From: JAKVAV01 sp964651785
GTDB lineage: Bacteria; Bacteroidota; Bacteroidia; Flavobacteriales_D; Cryomorphaceae
NCBI GenBank assembly: GCA_964651785.1
Contig: CAZYWJ010000048.1
Span: forward strand, 1 to 28,338
Direction: 5' to 3'
DNA: 28,338 bases
The notes under the pieces were generated by a model. The model was not told where the DNA came from. It searched no databases and saw only the letters and a list, made by a program, of their open reading frames with translations. How positions within the stretch are numbered: position 1 is the first letter of the stretch; every line of letters starts with the position of its first letter. Positions 7,321 to 16,700 of this stretch are shown one piece after another. The translations under genes were made by a program, and so were the position numbers.

Positions 7321-9234
7321 ATGAAACACTTTTATCTTTTACTGACCTTTTCATTTCTTTCTCTCATTGGTTTTTCTCAAGCCTTAGAAGACGTAATTGT
7401 AGAGACCTACTACATTTCTGACGCGAATGACGCAACGGATAGCGAGGGAGGAATTTTGCCGGCAGGCACCACCACGTATCGCATCTATCTGGACCTTGCT
7501 CCAAATACGAAATTGGAAACGGTATACGGAAGTCCGAATCACGAATTGAGAATCGAGACTACCACGCTTTTCTTTAACAACGAAGACCGCGGCGAATTGA
7601 CCGGTGATTTGATCGGCGACAATCGATTGGATGACAACACCGTGGCGCTGGATTCTTGGGTGACGATCGGCGCGGCATCCGAATCGCATTTAGGGGTGCT
7701 GAAATCAGAAGATCCTGACGGATCCATCCTTGGCGGCATAAACAATGACGGAGGAAGCGCAGGTATACCCGGAGGTTTACTGACCAATGATGACCCTGAG
7801 GCAGGAATTCCGCTCACCACTGCAGATGGTTTAATAGAAGGGATGGTTCCCGCAGTTCAATTAATTACTGACAATATTTCCATTTTCGAAGTTTTTGACA
7901 ATGTGAATGATGGTCCGCTTTTTTCTACCAATAACGGAGCATGGGCAGTACTTGGAGGATTTGAGGGACCTACCGAAGATAACAGGGTTTTGGTTGCGCA
8001 GATTACTACCAATGGCGAATTGAGCTTTTCGCTTAATGTGCGTGTTAATACAGTCGACGGATCGGGTGAACCTATCGACTACGTTTCGGGCGAACCAATG
8101 GGAGATGAGGTATTTTTTCCCGCGCTTAATTTTCCGTTGGTAGCGGTTCCGGGATGTACCAGTCCTACGGCGTGCAATTACGATCCGTTGGCTACTGAAG
8201 ATGACGATTCTTGTTTGGAGCCTGAAGAAGATTGTACCGAATGTGTGGAAGAGGAACTTGTATTGGTTGATGACGACGGCGACGGAGTTTGCAACGCTGA
8301 AGAAATCTTCGGTTGTACCGACCCCGAAGCATTGAACTACAACCCCGAAGCTACGGAAGACGATGGTTCTTGCGAATTTGAAGGAGTAGCCGGTTGCACG
8401 GACGTGGCAGCTTGTAACTACGATCCGCTTGCTACGGTTGATGATGGCTCCTGCCTCATCCCGGAGGAGAATTGTACGGAGTGCAATGAGAATAATGATG
8501 ATTTAATCTTAATCGATACCGACGGTGATGGCGTTTGCGATGCGGATGAAATTGCGGGGTGCGATGATCCTGTAGCATGTAATTATAACCCGGATGCTAC
8601 GGATGATGATGGTTCGTGCATAATTCCTGAAGAAAATTGCACGGAATGCAATGAAAACAATGACGACCTGATACTAATCGATACCGATGGTGATGGAATT
8701 TGTGATGCAGATGAAATTGCGGGGTGTGAAGATCCGACTGCCTGCAATTACAATCCGGATGCTACGGATGATGACGGGTCGTGTTTGATTCCTGAAGAGA
8801 ATTGCACGGAATGCGACGGCGAAGATTTGATATTAATTGATGATGATGGGGATGGTGTTTGCAATGAAGAGGAAGTTTTAGGTTGTACCGATCCTGAGGC
8901 ATTGAATTATGACCCGGATGCAACGGAGGATGACGGTTCATGTGAATTCTTGAGTACGACTGATCTTTCAAAAGCGTCAAATTTAATAGCCATTTATCCC
9001 AATCCCGTTAGTGATATCTTGACGATCAATCAACTTTCAGATCAGTTGGACCTGACTAATGCGAATTTGAGAATATTTGATATAATCGGAAATAAAGTTC
9101 ACGAACAGAATCTCAATCTTGGAGGGGCCGGTACTGCACAAAAAATTGAGTTTCCCGATACAAGTGAAGGACTTTACTTGATAGAAATTTCTTCTGACGA
9201 CGATAGGTTCTTACTTCGTGTCGTTAAGAATTAA
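7321..9234 (+). CDS. Secreted T9SS protein with six GCTDP cysteine repeats (member 4)
   Basis: The 637-residue protein starts two bases after member 3. A signal peptide (about 1-20, ending GFSQ) is followed by the shared module (about 21-275) with the best-conserved motifs (VETYYISDANDA, VTIGAASESHLGVLKSED, INNDGGSAG, GIPLTTADGL, NGAWAVLGG). Residues about 278-541 hold six units of GCTDPxACNYDPxATxDDGSC; four of them are extended by a segment like CTEC...LILIDTDGDGVCDADEI, an acidic DxDxDG loop that looks calcium-binding. A type A T9SS sorting domain ends the protein (IYPNPVSDILTI, FDIIGNKV, GLYLIEI, LRVVKN). The repeats look like a rigid stalk that displays the module away from the surface (inference). 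A terminator follows at 9274. Confidence 0.87.
   Translation: MKHFYLLLTFSFLSLIGFSQALEDVIVETYYISDANDATDSEGGILPAGTTTYRIYLDLAPNTKLETVYGSPNHELRIETTTLFFNNEDRGELTGDLIGDNRLDDNTVALDSWVTIGAASESHLGVLKSEDPDGSILGGINNDGGSAGIPGGLLTNDDPEAGIPLTTADGLIEGMVPAVQLITDNISIFEVFDNVNDGPLFSTNNGAWAVLGGFEGPTEDNRVLVAQITTNGELSFSLNVRVNTVDGSGEPIDYVSGEPMGDEVFFPALNFPLVAVPGCTSPTACNYDPLATEDDDSCLEPEEDCTECVEEELVLVDDDGDGVCNAEEIFGCTDPEALNYNPEATEDDGSCEFEGVAGCTDVAACNYDPLATVDDGSCLIPEENCTECNENNDDLILIDTDGDGVCDADEIAGCDDPVACNYNPDATDDDGSCIIPEENCTECNENNDDLILIDTDGDGICDADEIAGCEDPTACNYNPDATDDDGSCLIPEENCTECDGEDLILIDDDGDGVCNEEEVLGCTDPEALNYDPDATEDDGSCEFLSTTDLSKASNLIAIYPNPVSDILTINQLSDQLDLTNANLRIFDIIGNKVHEQNLNLGGAGTAQKIEFPDTSEGLYLIEISSDDDRFLLRVVKN
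8152..8943 (+). repeat. Coding tandem repeat, six GCTDP-type units
   Basis: The repeats inside the gene at 7321 come as long units (about 55 codons, with a CTEC and DGDG segment) and short units (about 27 codons). Neighbouring long units are almost identical in protein, especially EENCTECNENNDDLILIDTD, but differ at many third codon positions. Cysteines are regularly placed at the start and end of each unit and would suit disulfide bonds outside the cell. Confidence 0.85.
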
Positions 9235-9273
9235 TCGAATGTGAAATAGTCTTTAACATAACGTTTCATAAGG

Positions 9274-9300
9274 AAGAGGTGAATTAACACCTCTTTTTTA
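9274..9300 (+). terminator. Rho-independent terminator after the paralogue operon
   Basis: Perfect arms AAGAGGTG (9274-9281) and CACCTCTT (9288-9295) around loop AATTAA, followed by further T residues. It separates the receptor and paralogue block from the beta-helix gene. Confidence 0.88.
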
Positions 9301-9387
9301 TTGGGGAAAACTTGAGGCCTAAAGGCTTAATTATATCATCAAGTTGACTTAAGGCATTTCGAGATATCCCGTCGCACATTTGTAACG

Positions 9388-9407
9388 CTCGCAATGAAGC
9401 GAGTTTT
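9388..9407 (+). promoter_or_regulatory. Hairpin with T run in the 5' leader of the beta-helix gene
   Basis: CTCGC/GCGAG (9388-9392/9399-9403) with loop AATGAA is followed by TTTT, 28 bases before the ATG at 9435. It has the form of a weak intrinsic terminator in a leader and could act as an attenuator or mRNA-stability element. The stem is only five base pairs, so this is tentative. Confidence 0.3.
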
Positions 9408-9434
9408 AAATCCAATCATTAAAAATTCATTCTA

Positions 9435-10964
9435 ATGAAAACTAAATTTTCTTACAAAGCATTTGCAGCCGTCGCTCTTGCGAGTGCTGCAGTTACCGGA
9501 GTAAATGCTCAGATGTCTTTGGGTACTGAGTGCGGTTGCCCTGATTTGGCCAGCCGAACTGACGTAAACCTTACGACTATTGCTACCGGTGATGAACTAC
9601 AAGGTGTAACCAACCTTACTTGTGATAACACTTACTTCATCGACGACCTTCTTTACGTTCCTTCGGGAGCTGAGTTGTACATCGAGCCCGGAACCGTTTT
9701 GCGCGGAGTATTCGGCGAGGATGTTGATGCGAAAGCATTGGTTGTAGCTCGTGGTGGTAAAATCTTTGCCAACGGTAACGAGCACTGCCCGATTATCTTC
9801 ACAGATGAAAATGATCCTTTGGATGGAACTTACTCAGTAGATATCAGAGGTCAGTGGGGTTCTTTGATCCTTTTGGGTAATGCTCCCAACAACTTGCTTT
9901 TAGCTGACGGTGGTTTGGCTGTAGCTGATGGAGTTGGTTCCATCGAAGGTCTTCTTCCAAATGACTCAAGAAACTTTTACGGAGGTAATGACCCTGACGA
10001 CAATTCAGGAGTACTTCGCTATGTTTCATTGCGTCACGGTGGTACTGACATCGGAGAAGGAAACGAAATCAATGGTTTGACTATGGGTTCTGTAGGTAGA
10101 GGTACCGTAATCGAGCACGTTGAGGTTGTTGCCAATGATGACGATGGATTCGAGTGGTTCGGTGGTACCGTAGACTGCAAGTACTTGACCGTACTTTTCT
10201 GCAACGATGACTACTTTGACTGGGATCAGGGATGGACAGGTCGCGCTCAGTACCTTTTTGGTGTGATGCTTCCTTCTTTCGGTCAGCTTAGCGCTCAAGG
10301 TGATGAAGGATTCGAAATTGACGGTGACGATTCAGATTCAAACAATTCGCCTCTTTCTAATCCTACTATTTACAACGCTACGGTTATCGGTCGTTCGGCA
10401 AACCGTGGAGTTTTGGCAAAAGAAAATACACAAGGAGAAATCTCAAACTCTATTTTCGCCAACTTCCCACAGGGTATCGATTTGGATAACGACCGCGCCA
10501 CTGATGCAGTGGATCAATGGTTGGCAGGAAACCTCGTTTTTCTAAACAATAGTTTCGCAGGAGTTGCTCAAAACCTTACTGTAGGTCAAGCAGCGCCTAG
10601 TGCATCTGTTTTGGCCGACTTTGTTGCAGACGGAAACATTACTGACAATGATGTAATTGATTTCTCTTTTACCATCGATCCTACTACAAATGCCGTTTCT
10701 GATGCTTACAATCCGGTACCTGAAATGGGTGAAGCTCAGAGTTCAATTAGTGCACCTAACGATGGATTCTTTGACCCGGTTGCTTTCCGTGGTGCTTTCA
10801 AGCCGGGAGCTGAGCCTTGGACTGCAGGATGGACTTTGGGAACCCTTTTAGAGACAGACAACTCTTTGATCGCTTGTCCTGAGGATATCAACAACGACGG
10901 TACAATCGACGTACTTGACTTCCTCGAATTAAATAGCGCCTTCGGAACTGACTGCGGAATTTAA
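9435..10964 (+). CDS. Secreted beta-helix-like surface protein with C-terminal dockerin-like motif
   Basis: This 509-residue protein has a clear signal peptide (about 1-25, ending VNAQ). The body resembles the right-handed beta-helix-like proteins of Bacteroidota often labelled T9SS target domain proteins: DDLLYVPSGAELYIEPGTVL, then ALVVARGGKIFANG, CPIIFTDE, QWGSLILLGNAP, VSLRHGGTDIGEGNEINGLT, DDGFEWFGGTVDCKYL, DQGWTGRAQYLFGV. The product ends CPEDINNDGTIDVLDFLELN plus a short tail with a final cysteine, an EF-hand or dockerin-type loop (Asp-x-Asn-x-Asp-Gly) flanked by cysteines. No standard T9SS sorting domain is present. Codon choice looks strongly biased (many GGT, CGT, CTT), suggesting high expression. 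Ligand unknown. It stands alone between two noncoding gaps, downstream of a terminator. Confidence 0.8.
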   Translation: MKTKFSYKAFAAVALASAAVTGVNAQMSLGTECGCPDLASRTDVNLTTIATGDELQGVTNLTCDNTYFIDDLLYVPSGAELYIEPGTVLRGVFGEDVDAKALVVARGGKIFANGNEHCPIIFTDENDPLDGTYSVDIRGQWGSLILLGNAPNNLLLADGGLAVADGVGSIEGLLPNDSRNFYGGNDPDDNSGVLRYVSLRHGGTDIGEGNEINGLTMGSVGRGTVIEHVEVVANDDDGFEWFGGTVDCKYLTVLFCNDDYFDWDQGWTGRAQYLFGVMLPSFGQLSAQGDEGFEIDGDDSDSNNSPLSNPTIYNATVIGRSANRGVLAKENTQGEISNSIFANFPQGIDLDNDRATDAVDQWLAGNLVFLNNSFAGVAQNLTVGQAAPSASVLADFVADGNITDNDVIDFSFTIDPTTNAVSDAYNPVPEMGEAQSSISAPNDGFFDPVAFRGAFKPGAEPWTAGWTLGTLLETDNSLIACPEDINNDGTIDVLDFLELNSAFGTDCGI

Positions 10965-11034
10965 TTTCCGTTTAGTAAGCCCGAAGATTAGCTCAGACGA
11001 TTCGAGACAACAATTATTAATGAATGGATTATAG

Positions 11035-11063
11035 GTGAGCTATCACTTCGTGTGATGGCTTAC
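11035..11063 (+). promoter_or_regulatory. Leader hairpin with TTCG loop before paralogue 5
   Basis: GTGAGCTATCAC (11035-11046) pairs fully with GTGATGGCTTAC (11052-11063), using two G-U pairs, around loop TTCGT. It lies 23 bases before the ATG at 11087 and has no T run, so it is not an ordinary terminator. It may stabilise the mRNA or act as a regulatory structure, or it may be the 3' end of the preceding transcript. Confidence 0.4.
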
Positions 11064-11086
11064 CAAATCCTCAAAATATTTAACCA

Positions 11087-12436
11087 ATGAAAACAACAAA
11101 GTTTTTGATGACCCTTTGTGCAGCAGCAGCTTGTACATTTGCAGGAGCTCAAGGACTGGAGGATGTAGTCGTAGAGAAATACTACGTTGCAAATGCCAGT
11201 GATGCAGCAGATCCTGATGCGGGTGATTTAGCTGTGGGAACAGTGACCTACAGAATATACATTGACATGGCTCCTGACTATAAGTTGGAGACCGTGTTTG
11301 GTTCCAACAACAATCCTTTATTTATTGAAACGACAACTGAATTTTTCAACAATGAAGACAGAGGTGGTTTGACGGGTAATGATTTGGGAACAAACTTCCT
11401 TGATAACGGAACCGTACTTCTTGACTCATACGTCTCCATGGGTGCGGGAGGAGACAACCGTTGGGCGGTTTTGAAATCAGATGACCCTAACGGAGCTATC
11501 AATAATACCGATGGTAAATTGCGCAACTTGAGTAATGTTGCCGGAATACCTTTGAGAGTTGCTGACGGGCTTGTACCCGGTTCTCCACCTGAAGTAACGT
11601 TCGTACCAAGCAACAGCATCGTTTCTCAATTAGATGATGTAAATGATGGCCCTTCAGTTGTAATAACTGATGGTGCATGGGCAGTTTTGGGCGGAACTAC
11701 CGGTCCTGATCCTGAAAACAGGGTTTTGGTGGCACAGATCTCTACAGATGGTGAATTGAGTTTTGAGCTAAACGTAAGATTAGGAGCTCCTGACGGAACT
11801 TCTGAAACTTATGTAGCTGCAAATGCTACGGGAGATGACATCCTTTTTGATGCTCTTTCTTATCCTGATGTAGCTCCGTGTACTTCACCTTATCCTCAAG
11901 TGAAGGGACTTGACAGCCGAATAGTGGCGAATAATGCTATTCTCACTTGGAATCCGATTTTGGGTTCTATCGGATGTCAGCTCAATCTACAGTTGGCAAA
12001 TGGTAGCAATGTAGGAACGGTAACTTTGGGTACGGCCGAAGTAAACCAACTTATAGTAAAGCCAAATCAACTTAGTCCCGGTACGGATTATCGATGGAGA
12101 GTAAGATGTGGTTGCGACCAGAATCCATTGACTGTTGGTCCATACTCAGATTTTGATTTCTTCAGCACTCCGGGTGGAGCTATTGTTGAGACATTCCCTA
12201 ACCCGACAGCCGGACTTTCGAATGTGACATTCACGGTACCTCAAGCTACTGAGGCTACTTTGGAAGTGTATGATATGAGCGGACGTAAAGTAGCTCAGAT
12301 CTTCAACGGAAATGTAGATGAGACCGCTGATTACCGTTTTGAGTTTGACGGTTCTTCATTGCCAAACGGCGTGTACATCTACCGTTTGAACACCAACGAA
12401 GAAGTGATTACCGAGAAGTTTATGATTGCTCGATAA
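11087..12436 (+). CDS. Secreted T9SS protein, paralogue family plus fibronectin III-like domain (member 5)
   Basis: The 449-residue protein has a signal peptide (about 1-22, ending AGAQ), then the shared module at about 23-262 (VEKYYVANASDA, VTYRIYIDM, FFNNEDRGGLTG, VLLDSYVSM, WAVLKSDD, GAWAVLGG, ENRVLVAQISTDGELSFELN). The glycine-rich NNDGGS segment of the other members is missing here. Residues about 265-365 look like a fibronectin type III domain (NNAILTWNPI, LSPGTDYRWRVRCGC, GPYSDFDFFST). A type A T9SS sorting domain ends the protein (TFPNPTAGLSNVTF, YDMSGRKV, LPNGVYIYRL, KFMIAR). It has its own terminator and is separated from the other four members by the beta-helix gene. Function of the module unknown. 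Confidence 0.86.
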   Translation: MKTTKFLMTLCAAAACTFAGAQGLEDVVVEKYYVANASDAADPDAGDLAVGTVTYRIYIDMAPDYKLETVFGSNNNPLFIETTTEFFNNEDRGGLTGNDLGTNFLDNGTVLLDSYVSMGAGGDNRWAVLKSDDPNGAINNTDGKLRNLSNVAGIPLRVADGLVPGSPPEVTFVPSNSIVSQLDDVNDGPSVVITDGAWAVLGGTTGPDPENRVLVAQISTDGELSFELNVRLGAPDGTSETYVAANATGDDILFDALSYPDVAPCTSPYPQVKGLDSRIVANNAILTWNPILGSIGCQLNLQLANGSNVGTVTLGTAEVNQLIVKPNQLSPGTDYRWRVRCGCDQNPLTVGPYSDFDFFSTPGGAIVETFPNPTAGLSNVTFTVPQATEATLEVYDMSGRKVAQIFNGNVDETADYRFEFDGSSLPNGVYIYRLNTNEEVITEKFMIAR

Positions 12437-12461
12437 ACCAACTCTTGACAGTTGTAAAAAG

Positions 12462-12491
12462 CCGGCTTTCCGAGGAGAGCCGGTTTTTTTT
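12462..12491 (+). terminator. Rho-independent terminator after paralogue 5
   Basis: CCGGCTTTC (12462-12470) pairs with GAGAGCCGG (12475-12483) with one G-U, loop CGAG, followed by eight T residues. A strong, textbook-like terminator that divides the paralogue region from the lamin-tail/CotH block. Confidence 0.93.
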
Positions 12492-12501
12492 GTTTTTGAG
12501 C

Positions 12502-12534
12502 TTGTTCGCATTGTCTGAGTAGATTGTATATTTT
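12502..12534 (+). promoter_or_regulatory. Promoter of the lamin-tail gene, giving a near-leaderless mRNA
   Basis: TATATTTT at 12527-12534 fits the Bacteroidota -7 box except at its last base, and TTG at 12502-12504 lies 22 bases upstream. The box ends six bases before the ATG at 12541, so the transcript would start at or next to the start codon. Confidence 0.4.
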
Positions 12535-12540
12535 CGTCAC

Positions 12541-13725
12541 ATGAAATCACTACAATTTGTTCTTTTCGGGATGAGTATATTCTTCATCTCCACTCAAAGC
12601 TCAGCTCAGTGTGAGCCTTTTTTCGGCAAACTGGTAATCAATGAAGTTGTCGCGGGAAATGACAATGTTGGCTCCGATGAATTCGGAGAGTTTGATGATT
12701 GGGTTGAAATTTTTAATGCTTCAGATGAAGATTTGAATCTTGAGGGCATTTTTCTCTCAGATAACCACGGCGGGAATCGGACAAAGTTTGAATTTCCTGA
12801 TTTTGTATTGCCGGCTGGCGAAGTAGTAGTGGTTTGGTGTGACAACCAGCCCGAGCAGGGACCATTTCACGCAGCATTCGGACTGAGTGCAAATGGTGAA
12901 GAAGTGGGAATGTATAATCAGGATACGATATCGATTGACTACGTTCGATACGGTTCAATTCCCGATGATATTTCAATAGGAAGATTCCCCAATGGAACCG
13001 GGCCGTTTAATATTCTGATTCCCACCTTCAACAGCGTCAACACAAATAGCGTTCAACCCGGGCTGGTAATCAACGAATATCAGTCTGCCAATGAATCAAC
13101 TGCTCAGGATCAATGGGGAGGATTTGAAGATTGGATAGAGCTTTATAATGCAGGTAATTCTCCCATCGATCTTGAAGGATATTTCCTCAGTGATAAAATC
13201 GGAGATCCCACTCAGTTTGTTTTTCCTGACACCACCTTAATGCCGGATGAATACCTCATCATTTGGTGCGATATGGGGCTGATGGAACCCGGTCTTCATA
13301 CTTTCTTCAGATTGGGAAGCGATGGCGATGATATTTTGCTTTCCGACGCTGATACCTTAACCATAGATTATGTCAGATTCGGAGTGATAACTGCTGATGA
13401 GACTGAAGGGCGCTTTCCGAACGGAACGGGCCAGATTTCGTGTTTGCTACCTACACATGCCGATAGTAACGGAGGTTTGACCGGTACCGACAATGTGGAG
13501 GCGGCGGTAAGATTTAAAGTATATCCGAATCCTACTTCGGGATCTGTTTTTATTGATTCGGAAGAATTCAGGCCGGGCTCTCTACAGATATATTCCTCGG
13601 TAGGAAAAATAGTATTTCAAGGCAGAATCTCGCAAAACAATGAACGTCTTGATTTGTCGTCCTTACCACCGGGATTTTACATCCTGGAATTCAATGAGAG
13701 AATTTCGAAACTGGTTATCGAATAG
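12541..13725 (+). CDS. Secreted protein with two lamin-tail domains and T9SS type A signal
   Basis: The 394-residue product has a signal peptide (about 1-22, ending SSAQ) and two lamin-tail-like beta-sandwich domains: about 28-150 (LVINEVVAGNDN, DDWVEIFNASDEDLNLEGIF, WCDN, GRFPNGTG) and about 175-315 (LVINEYQSAN, EDWIELYNAG, LEGYFLSDK, IIWCDMG, GRFPNGTG). The C-terminus is a type A T9SS sorting domain (VYPNPTSGSVFI, LPPGFYILEF, KLVIE). Bacterial lamin-tail domains are extracellular and often occur with phosphatases or CotH kinases, but their ligand is not established. The next gene, 70 bases on without a terminator, begins with the same domain, so the two are probably cotranscribed and related in role. 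Confidence 0.88.
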   Translation: MKSLQFVLFGMSIFFISTQSSAQCEPFFGKLVINEVVAGNDNVGSDEFGEFDDWVEIFNASDEDLNLEGIFLSDNHGGNRTKFEFPDFVLPAGEVVVVWCDNQPEQGPFHAAFGLSANGEEVGMYNQDTISIDYVRYGSIPDDISIGRFPNGTGPFNILIPTFNSVNTNSVQPGLVINEYQSANESTAQDQWGGFEDWIELYNAGNSPIDLEGYFLSDKIGDPTQFVFPDTTLMPDEYLIIWCDMGLMEPGLHTFFRLGSDGDDILLSDADTLTIDYVRFGVITADETEGRFPNGTGQISCLLPTHADSNGGLTGTDNVEAAVRFKVYPNPTSGSVFIDSEEFRPGSLQIYSSVGKIVFQGRISQNNERLDLSSLPPGFYILEFNERISKLVIE

Positions 13726-13795
13726 TCGTGCAACTTTAAGAGAAGGTTAAGCGTCATGAGAGTGCAAGAATTTTGAACCTTTTAAACCCTCATTG

Positions 13796-16700
13796 ATGAA
13801 GTTGAAAACATTACTGTTTTTTCTCTTTGCCCCCCTGAGCTTAATGTTAAGCGGCCAAGTTGTGATTAATGAAATCTGCGCGGCCAATTTCGGAGATTTC
13901 GCTGATAATTATGGTGATTACGAAGATTGGATTGAGCTCTACAATACGGGTGGAGCGGATTTTGATCTTTCAGGGTACTTTTTGAGCGATGACGAATTGG
14001 AACCAATGAAATGGGAAATTCCCGCGGGTACGGTTATAGGGGCGGGAGATCACCTTATCATATATGCTTCAGACCGCAATGAAAACGTTGGTGGAAACCT
14101 TCACACCAGTTTTAAAATAACCCAAGCCAAACAAGAAGGTGCAGTTTTATCGGATGCAGGAGGCACGATTATCGATTCGTATTTATTGACTATTGCCAAC
14201 CAAAATGGTCATTCAAGAGGACGAGTAACGGATGGATCCCCGGAATGGGGAGTATTTACAAATCCATCACCCGGAGCAGCAAATGTTGGTGCGCTGGGAG
14301 AATATGTGCCTTTGGAGATAGTTACCGCACCGGGCTACTATGCGGGTACGGTTAATGTAGAGATTCAATCTGAAGATGCAGGAGCTGAAATTCATTATAC
14401 ACTGGATGGAACCGTACCAACGCAAACTTCTCCTCTATATACAGGTCCGATAGCCATTGACGCCACTACCGTGGTGCGGGCAAGAGCGTTTAATGATGGT
14501 ACCAACAGTCCGCCCGGTTTTGTTGAAACGAATACGTACTTCATCAACGATACACACGGTATTTATATCATTTCCATTAGTGGAGATCAATTGCCTACAC
14601 TCTTGGGGGGTAGCCAAATAGAGCCTGTAGGACACTTCGAGCTGTTTTCTTCCTCAGGAGAGCTTTTGGCCGAAGCCAACGGAGACTTTAACGAGCACGG
14701 AAATGATTCATGGGCCTACCCTCAACGTGGAATTGACTACATCACACAAGATGAATTTGGCTATGGTAATGAGCTGCATTATCAAATATTTGAGAATAAA
14801 GATCGCGATGGTTTTCAGCGGTTAATCTTGAAAGCTGCGGCAAGTGACAATTACCCCTTTGAAAATGGTGGTGCACACATTCGCGATGCCTATGTGCAAT
14901 CCCTCTCTCAAATAGCCGATTTGAGGGTCGATGAGCGGACCTACGCACCATGCGTAATGTACATGAACGGAGAGTATTGGGGAGTATATGAGATTCGCGA
15001 AAAGGTTGATGATCTCGATTTTACGGATTTTTATTACGATCAAGGCGCCGGTCAAGTCGATTTTCTAAAAACCTGGGGAGGCACGTGGGTAGAATATGGA
15101 TCAGACCAAGGCTGGGATGAAATACGTGACTTTATTCTGTCAAATGACATGACGGATGAAGCCAACTACGATTACGTAAAGGGAATTTACAATACCGGTA
15201 GTCTGATTGATTATTTCCTTCTCAACTCATACATTGTGAGTTCAGATTGGCTAAATTGGAATACCGGCTGGTGGAGAGGTTTGAACCCTGACGGGGACAA
15301 GAAGAAGTGGCGCTATATTCTTTGGGATATGGATGCCACATTCGGACACTACGCAAACTTTACCGGCATACCGGATCAATCGCCTAATGCGGGGCTCTGT
15401 GATCCCGAGCAGTTGAATGATCCCGGTAGTCAGGGCCACGTACCTATATGGAATGCTCTTCTGCAAAATGAAGAGTTCTTTGCCGATTATATCAATCGCT
15501 ACTCGGATTTGGCCTCATCTTATTTCTCATGTGAATTCATGATTCACCACTTGGATAGTTTGATTGCATTGATTGAGCCCGAGATGCCTGCTCATGTAGG
15601 CAGGTGGGGTGGTAGCATGGCTGAATGGCAAGATAACGTGCAGTACGTTCGAGATTTTATCGAAGAGAGATGTGAAGTAATTAATGCAGGAATTATTGAC
15701 TGCTATCCTGAATTGGATGGTCCGCATAATATAGTTTTGATGGCCGATCCGCCTGAAGGAGGGCGCATTGACTTACCCTCATTTGAAATTGACACTTATC
15801 CGCATGATGTCCAGTATTTTGGAGGTGTAAACGTAGCATTGGATGCTGATGAGAATGAAGGATTTGTCTTTAGTCATTGGTCATCAAACGGCACTACGTT
15901 TTCACCCGACGAATTCAGCGAGGAGATTACGGTAAGTTTTTCAGCAGATGATACTCTCGTAGCTCACTTCGTACCCGATATTTCCTACAGTCTCACCTTG
16001 GATGTGGAGCCTGCAAATTCGGGTTCGATTACTATAGCAGGCACCACCTATTCAACCTTTCCGGTAACTATAGATCTGGCGGAATCCGTTGATTATTCAG
16101 CAAAAGCCGAGCCTATAGCGGGCTATGGTTTTTCTGATTGGGAAAGCGGAATAGCCCTTTTACCCAATGCAGTAGCTGACAGCGTAACGTTTAACATGAC
16201 GGGAGATGGTTTCCTGACTGCACGTTTTTTTGAGATAATAAACAATGTCACTTTCGATGTTGCACCCGAAGGTGTCGGGCAAATATTTATAGCAGATACG
16301 ACCATTCAAGAATATCCTACCACAATAGAACTACCGGAAGTAGCAACACTTCAATTAAAAGCGGTGGCAACGGAACCATTTTATGAGTTTACTCACTGGT
16401 CATTTCTCAGCGCGATGCCTGATCCTGATGAGGAAACCGCAGAGATCAGCGTTCAATTTGAAGGGCCCGATCTCGTTGTAGCGAATTTCGTGGAGTTACC
16501 GAATTATCAAATCAAGATTGAGACACAACCGGAAGGTGCGGGATGGGTGCGCCTGGCTGATACTCTATTAAAACAACTACCGTATCAGAATACTTTGCTC
16601 GGAAATGAGAATATTCCGATAGAAGCAATAGACCGTGGCAAATACAAATTTTCTCATTGGGAAGTTAGGATGGGCGCGGCTGCCGATAACGAGAATTTAT

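Noticed and set aside
8152..8943. Possible CRISPR or DNA-level repeat array
   Set aside because: The periodicity is protein-level tandem repetition in one long reading frame; there are no identical repeats with unique spacers.
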